NCBI RefSeq assembly: GCF_900099895.1
Contig: NZ_FNDY01000006.1
Coordinates: 1 to 64,000, forward strand
Reading direction: 5' to 3'
Origin: Paenibacillus naphthalenovorans
Lineage (GTDB): Bacteria > Bacillota > Bacilli > Paenibacillales > NBRC-103111
DNA: 64,000 bases
In this document: in pieces, positions 60,474 through 64,000 of the stretch
Position numbering within the stretch: the first letter of the stretch is position 1
Layout: the number at the start of each line of letters is the position of its first letter
Translations under genes and position numbers: made by a program
Notes under the pieces: model-generated
Seen by the model: only the letters and a program-made list of their open reading frames with translations
Databases searched by the model: none
What the model was told of the DNA's origin: nothing

Positions 60474-61352
60474 ATGCGTCTTGCAACAGTGAAGAAAAAT
60501 GGAGCTGAAGTGGCTGCGGTTGTTACAAAAGCAGGGGTTGTACCGGTGGAAACCGTAAATCAAAGGTTCAACCAACATTGGTCCACCAGTCTTTTTGAAA
60601 TCATTCAAACCAATCAATTGGACGAAATGAAACATTGGTATCAAAACGGAGGCAAGCAGCAGTTGGAAAGGATAGAAAGCGATGCGATTCCTGCGGATCA
60701 GGTGGAATACGGGCCGCTTTATCGCCACCCGCGAAAAATTTGGGGCATTGGACTCAACTATGTCGAACACGCCGCCGATCTTCATGAAAAAGCGCCAAAT
60801 ACGGAACCTGCCAGCTTTATGAAGCCGGATACTGCGATTATTGGCCCTGGCGATACCATCGAAATTCCATTCCAATCCGACCGTACAACAGCGGAGTCGG
60901 AATTGGGAATTATTATCGGCAAAGCATGTAAGAATGTATCCGAGGAGGAAGCGCAAAGCGTCATTGCAGGTTTTACGACCATTATCGATATGACAGCTGA
61001 AGATATATTGGCGCAAAATCCCCGCTATCTTACTCGTTCGAAGAGCTTTGACACCTTCTTCAGCTTCGGTCCGCATTTGGTGACTCCGGATGAAGTGGAT
61101 GAAGTGCTCGATTTGAATGTATCGACTGTCATCAATGGCAGAATTCACCGGAAAAACGTAGTTTCCAATATGACTTTCCGTCCCTGGTACCTCGTATCCT
61201 TCCATTCCAAAGTCATGAAGCTGCTGCCTGGAGACATTATTTCCACCGGAACCCCGGGAGCTGTCGTTATTCGGGACGGCGATGTCGTAGAGTGCCATAT
61301 TGACGGTTTTGAAAAATTGGTTAATCCGGTAACGGATTTGAAGGTCAAATAG
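60474..61352 (+). CDS. Fumarylacetoacetate hydrolase-family protein
   Basis: A 292-residue FAH-fold protein. It contains the conserved IGLNYVEHAAD segment and acidic metal ligands in AESELGIIIGK and in TIIDMTAEDI, with FDTFFSFGPHLVTPDEV and STGTPGAV near the end. Family members hydrolyse acylpyruvates or act on 2,4-dioxo-acids such as those of the non-phosphorylative rhamnose/fucose pathways. The start follows AAAGGAGAGG. Its position between the hydroxyacid dehydrogenase and an SDR fits a pathway in which a dioxo-acid is made by dehydrogenases and then cleaved. Confidence 0.9.
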   Translation: MRLATVKKNGAEVAAVVTKAGVVPVETVNQRFNQHWSTSLFEIIQTNQLDEMKHWYQNGGKQQLERIESDAIPADQVEYGPLYRHPRKIWGIGLNYVEHAADLHEKAPNTEPASFMKPDTAIIGPGDTIEIPFQSDRTTAESELGIIIGKACKNVSEEEAQSVIAGFTTIIDMTAEDILAQNPRYLTRSKSFDTFFSFGPHLVTPDEVDEVLDLNVSTVINGRIHRKNVVSNMTFRPWYLVSFHSKVMKLLPGDIISTGTPGAVVIRDGDVVECHIDGFEKLVNPVTDLKVK

Positions 61353-61368
61353 GAAGGGGAAGAGCATC

Positions 61369-62154
61369 ATGGATTTAAATTTACAAGGAAAAGCCGCTTT
61401 GGTCGTCGCCTCGAGCCAGGGCTTGGGAAAGGCGGTCGCCGCCGAACTGGTGAAAGAAGGCGCACACGTCATGCTGACAAGCCGTAATCCGGAAAAATTG
61501 CAGGCGGTTCATAAAGAACTCGAGCAGCTGGGAAAAGGAAAGGTGGCCTGGCAACCTGCCGATATTACCAGTGCCGAATCGATCAAAAATCTTGTCCAAG
61601 CCACTCGTGAAACATTCGGAAAAATCGACATTCTGATCAATAATGCAGGCGGGCCTCCCGGAGGATCGTTTGAACAGTTTTCTGATGAAGACTGGCAGAA
61701 AGCCTTTGAACTCAATCTTCTAAGCTATATCCGGATCATTCGGGAAGTGCTGCCCGATTTGAAGCAGGCAGGCGGACGTATTGTCAATTTGGCATCCTCT
61801 TCCATTAAGATACCGATTCCGGGATTAATTCTCTCCAATACTTTCCGTACGGGAATCGTCGGATTAACCAAGACCCTGGCCGAAGAACTGGCACCCTACC
61901 ATATTCTCGTCAATACGGTTGCGCCTGGGCGTATTGCAACGGATCGCGTCGCTTTTCTCGATGAATTGAAGGCGAAAAAGACCGGACAAACTCGGGAGCA
62001 GGTAGAAGAACAGTCCAAGAAGCAAATTCCATTAGGCCGTTACGGTACCCCGGAAGAATTTGCGAAGGTGGTTGTTTTTCTGGTATCTGACGCCAGCACC
62101 TACATGACGGGCAGCTCCATCCTCATTGACGGCGGAATGATTAAATCGATCTAG
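61369..62154 (+). CDS. SDR-family oxidoreductase without the usual YxxxK
   Basis: A 261-residue protein with SDR fold motifs: cofactor segment ALVVASSQGLGKAVAAELVK, NNAGG, the serine strand NLASSSIK and the C-terminal SSILIDGG. At the place of the catalytic YxxxK the sequence is SNTFRTGIVGLTKTL, so neither Tyr nor the matching Lys is present. The TGxxxGxG glycine motif is also changed to ASSQGLG. This is a known divergent SDR branch, and its chemistry may differ. It is the third gene of the operon, convergent with the second GntR gene 8 bases away. Confidence 0.85.
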   Translation: MDLNLQGKAALVVASSQGLGKAVAAELVKEGAHVMLTSRNPEKLQAVHKELEQLGKGKVAWQPADITSAESIKNLVQATRETFGKIDILINNAGGPPGGSFEQFSDEDWQKAFELNLLSYIRIIREVLPDLKQAGGRIVNLASSSIKIPIPGLILSNTFRTGIVGLTKTLAEELAPYHILVNTVAPGRIATDRVAFLDELKAKKTGQTREQVEEQSKKQIPLGRYGTPEEFAKVVVFLVSDASTYMTGSSILIDGGMIKSI

Positions 62155-62162
62155 GAAGCTGT

Positions 62163-62786
62163 TTACAGAAAGGATATATGTTCAGATAATAAATTTATTA
62201 GTTTTTTGAGTTTATGGATATCGGAAGCATGGTAAGCATCGATGATTTCCTGCATTTCAAAAGGCGCGCTTGTTTCGGGCAAATCTCCGGATTGCAGGAC
62301 GAGCCCGAAGGTTTCGGAAAACAGAACAAAAAAGTAAGGATTTTCCAATGATTCCCCTAAACCGGTAATGAAAAACAGCAGGTTTTCCCAGAATGTTTTC
62401 CCGCTTAAAACGTTACTATAGCGGACGTGATGTTGAATCGACAGCATAAGAACGGTTTCCGCGCACATGAGGGCGATCTCATAATAATGGCGCAAAGCTT
62501 GTGGTTCAAGTTTTTGCCCGATCACCCGGTCAGGGATGAGAAAGGGAGGAGGATCGGATACAAAAGTTCCTTCCCCTTGCTTCGAATCCAGAAAACGGAG
62601 CAGCTCCAGCACCCGTATGCCTTCGCGCACAGAGGAACGGCTGACTTGAAGCAGCTCGCTTAACTGCCTTTCGGTGGGCAGCTTGGATCCCGGCTCCAAC
62701 TGCTCTGCCTGAATATAATCGGCTATTTGCCTGGCAACTTGCTCGAACATCCGCGGTGAAGCTTTGACATTGTAACTTTTTTTCAT
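62163..62786 (-). CDS. GntR-family regulator (second), short FadR-like
   Basis: A 207-residue regulator with the N-terminal winged helix: GSKLPTERQLSELLQVSRSS, VREGIRVLELLRFLDSKQGE. Its C-terminal domain is shorter than a full FCD domain and lacks obvious metal-binding histidine/aspartate spacing. The start has only a weak ribosome binding site (GGGGTAATGTCG). It is divergent from the UxaA-type genes, and operator copy 3 lies between. It may act on the same regulon or fine-tune it. Confidence 0.85.
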   Translation of the reverse strand: MKKSYNVKASPRMFEQVARQIADYIQAEQLEPGSKLPTERQLSELLQVSRSSVREGIRVLELLRFLDSKQGEGTFVSDPPPFLIPDRVIGQKLEPQALRHYYEIALMCAETVLMLSIQHHVRYSNVLSGKTFWENLLFFITGLGESLENPYFFVLFSETFGLVLQSGDLPETSAPFEMQEIIDAYHASDIHKLKKLINLLSEHISFL

Positions 62787-62869
62787 ATCGACATTACCCC
62801 GTCATATTAATGTAAATATAATACCATTGAATTGGATTTAATCCCACATGTCATTCTTTTGTTCATTCA

Positions 62870-62882
62870 TAGGTCGGACCAT
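62870..62882. promoter_or_regulatory. GntR-type operator, copy 3
   Basis: TAGGTCGGACCAT, followed by CATAAAT as in copies 1 and 2. It lies 28 bases before the start of the UxaA-type small subunit gene and in the divergent promoter region. Confidence 0.7.
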
Positions 62883-62910
62883 CATAAATTATTCAGATAG
62901 GAGTAGGCGT

Positions 62911-63231
62911 ATGGACGATGTAAAGCTTGCCGCAAGCCATGAAGAGAAAGCAGCGCTTGTCATAGACCCGAAAGACAACACAGCTGTTGCTTTGACGGAT
63001 TTGAGCAAAGGAGATCTTTGCATAGTCAGAAAAGAGAACCGGGAGGAATCGATTGTTGTTCTTGAGGATATCCCCTTTGGTCACAAAATCGCTTTGCAGC
63101 CCATTGGCCGGGACGAAAGCGTTTATAAGTACGGCGAGGAAATCGGGAAAATGAAAGTTCCGGTTCCAAAAGGCGGTTGGATACACAGCCACAATATGTA
63201 TTGCGAAAGGGGAATGAAGCATGGCCGATAA
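62911..63231 (+). CDS. UxaA-family dehydratase, small SAF-domain subunit
   Basis: A 106-residue protein with the SAF-domain pattern of altronate/galactarate dehydratases: DPKDNTAVALTDLSKGD, IPFGHKIALQPIG, VYKYGEEIGKMK and the terminal IHSHN. I choose ATG 62911 behind AGGAGTAGG; a longer frame to 62848 crosses operator 3. In most UxaA proteins this domain is the N-terminus of one long chain. Here it is a separate gene overlapping the large subunit by 11 bases, as in split dehydratases and in (2R)-sulfolactate sulfo-lyase (SuyA). Confidence 0.9.
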   Translation: MDDVKLAASHEEKAALVIDPKDNTAVALTDLSKGDLCIVRKENREESIVVLEDIPFGHKIALQPIGRDESVYKYGEEIGKMKVPVPKGGWIHSHNMYCERGMKHGR

Positions 63232-64000
63232 GTTTATGGGGTATTGGAGAAAAGACGGGTCCGTAGGGGTTCGCAACTTGATTGCGATCATCCCATCTGT
63301 CTTCTGCTCCGCGAAAGTGGCTGAAAGGATTGCCTATCAGGTGCCTGGAAGCGTTTACTTTCGTCATCCCGTCGGCTGCAGCCAGGTTGGCGAGGATTTG
63401 GAGATTACCGCAAGAACATTGATTCAAATTGGAAGAAATCCTAATTTTTCCGGCGTCGTTGTAGTGGGTTTGGGTTGCGAACGTTTTAGTCCCTACGAGT
63501 TGGCGGAGGGGATAGCCCCGGCACAAAAGATGTTGGAGACCGTGGTCATCCAAAAGGAAGGAGACTCTCTGGCAGCGATCCAGAAGGGCGTTAAATACGC
63601 CAGGAAAATGCAGCAAATGGCCTCCAGACAGCAGAGGGAGGAAGCGGATGTCAGTCATTTGATGATCGGTCTGAATTGCGGGGGGTCTGATATGACATCG
63701 GGATTGGTCGCAAATCCTGCATTAGGCATTGCCTCCGATATGCTGGTATCCCAAGGAGGCTCCTCTATTCTTGCTGAAATTACCGAGCTTCTCGGTACAG
63801 AGCATATTTTGGCGAGAAGAGCCGTGAATGAGCAAGTAGCGCAGGAGATCAAGGAGATCGTCTCCCGTACGGAAAAAAAGCTTGAGCGGCAGACTCGCGA
63901 GTCCAGCAATGTGAAGAGGACTCATCTTATTTCGACAGGAAATTATGACGGAGGATTGTCCAGTGTCGTGGAAAAATCATTGGGCAGTATGAAAAAGTCC
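63221..64000 (+). CDS. UxaA-family dehydratase, large subunit (partial, cut by the window edge)
   Basis: At least 260 residues are seen, and the frame is open to the last base. Family motifs: MGYWRKDGSVGVRNLIAIIP, HPVGCSQVGEDLEITARTLI, VVVGLGCERFSP, LNCGGSDMTSGLVANPALG and LLGTEHILARRA. The conserved cysteines fit an iron-dependent or iron-sulfur dehydratase. With the small subunit it should remove water from a sugar acid such as altronate or galactarate, or split sulfolactate if it is SuyB-like. The rest of the gene and the operon lie beyond the window. Confidence 0.92.
   Translation, partial: MADKFMGYWRKDGSVGVRNLIAIIPSVFCSAKVAERIAYQVPGSVYFRHPVGCSQVGEDLEITARTLIQIGRNPNFSGVVVVGLGCERFSPYELAEGIAPAQKMLETVVIQKEGDSLAAIQKGVKYARKMQQMASRQQREEADVSHLMIGLNCGGSDMTSGLVANPALGIASDMLVSQGGSSILAEITELLGTEHILARRAVNEQVAQEIKEIVSRTEKKLERQTRESSNVKRTHLISTGNYDGGLSSVVEKSLGSMKKS

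Noticed and set aside
60213-61472. A 419-codon open frame on the minus strand over the FAH gene
   Set aside because: The plus strand encodes an intact FAH protein with its ribosome binding site. The minus frame has no family features and overlaps three real genes.

Overview
Organism. The window looks like the chromosome of a spore-forming, low-to-medium GC Gram-positive bacterium of the Bacillales, probably a Paenibacillus/Brevibacillus-like member of the Paenibacillaceae. The grounds are strong AGGAGG-type ribosome binding sites with frequent TTG and GTG starts, a T-box leader, a YeeI-type YebC protein, a sporulation sigma-K fragment, YwjF/FadF-type electron transfer and lipobox substrate-binding proteins. 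No rRNA, tRNA, CRISPR array, insertion sequence or prophage was seen. The genus cannot be fixed without a search.

Layout. (1) 1-2.2 kb is gene debris around one intact small gene: the C-terminal part of sigma-K without its N-terminal part, a second sigma-factor scrap, and an MFS relic fused to an RND-pump relic. (2) 2.2-7.2 kb is a secreted protein, a BcrAB-like ABC transporter and a two-component system. (3) 7.2-10.3 kb holds a small HTH/membrane pair, yeeI and a diguanylate cyclase. (4) 10.5-15.0 kb is a GC-richer cluster with a DszB-like sulfinate desulfinase, an SsuA-like protein without export signal, a divergent SsuD-like monooxygenase and an exported SsuA-like lipoprotein. (5) 15.3-21.0 kb has an alpha/beta hydrolase, an APS-reductase/fumarate-reductase-like flavoprotein with its ferredoxin, and an SsuBCA-type ABC importer. 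(6) 21.3-27.3 kb has an IclR regulator, a three-subunit molybdenum hydroxylase, a lactonase-like metallo-beta-lactamase and a tautomerase. (7) 27.4-41.9 kb has two iron alcohol dehydrogenases, an MmgE/PrpD protein, a two-gene HyuA/HyuB carboxylase-or-hydantoinase with a fused zinc domain, a branched-chain-amino-acid-type ABC importer and an SDR. (8) 42.0-56.5 kb is a long operon with thioesterase, TetR regulator, a 2-oxoacid-dehydrogenase-like complex, enoyl-CoA hydratase, acyl-CoA ligase, acyl-CoA dehydrogenase, EtfBA, FadF and thiolase. (9) 56.7-58.2 kb is aroA on the minus strand behind a T-box. (10) 58.4-64.0 kb is a GntR-controlled acid-catabolism region ending in a UxaA-type dehydratase cut by the window edge.

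How the genes work together. Regions 4 and 5 look like organosulfur scavenging: uptake, FMN-dependent oxidation, desulfination and electron transfer. Regions 7 and 8 are tied by four copies of one 18-bp palindrome. Two lie in front of hyuA, and two flank or overlap the promoter of the operon that encodes the TetR regulator. A reasonable reading is uptake and oxidation of a ketone or aromatic/alkyl acid, ATP-dependent carboxylation, CoA activation and beta-oxidation, with electrons passing through ETF and FadF. Region 10 is tied by three copies of a TGGTCnGACCA-type operator.

Most unusual points: the DszB-like enzyme keeps all three known catalytic residues; the SsuD-like partner has lost three SsuD active-site residues; the dehydrogenase complex carries its only lipoyl domain on E3 while E2 has two subunit-binding domains; HyuB is fused to an acetone-carboxylase-gamma-like zinc domain; and sigma-K is present only as its C-terminal part at the window edge.
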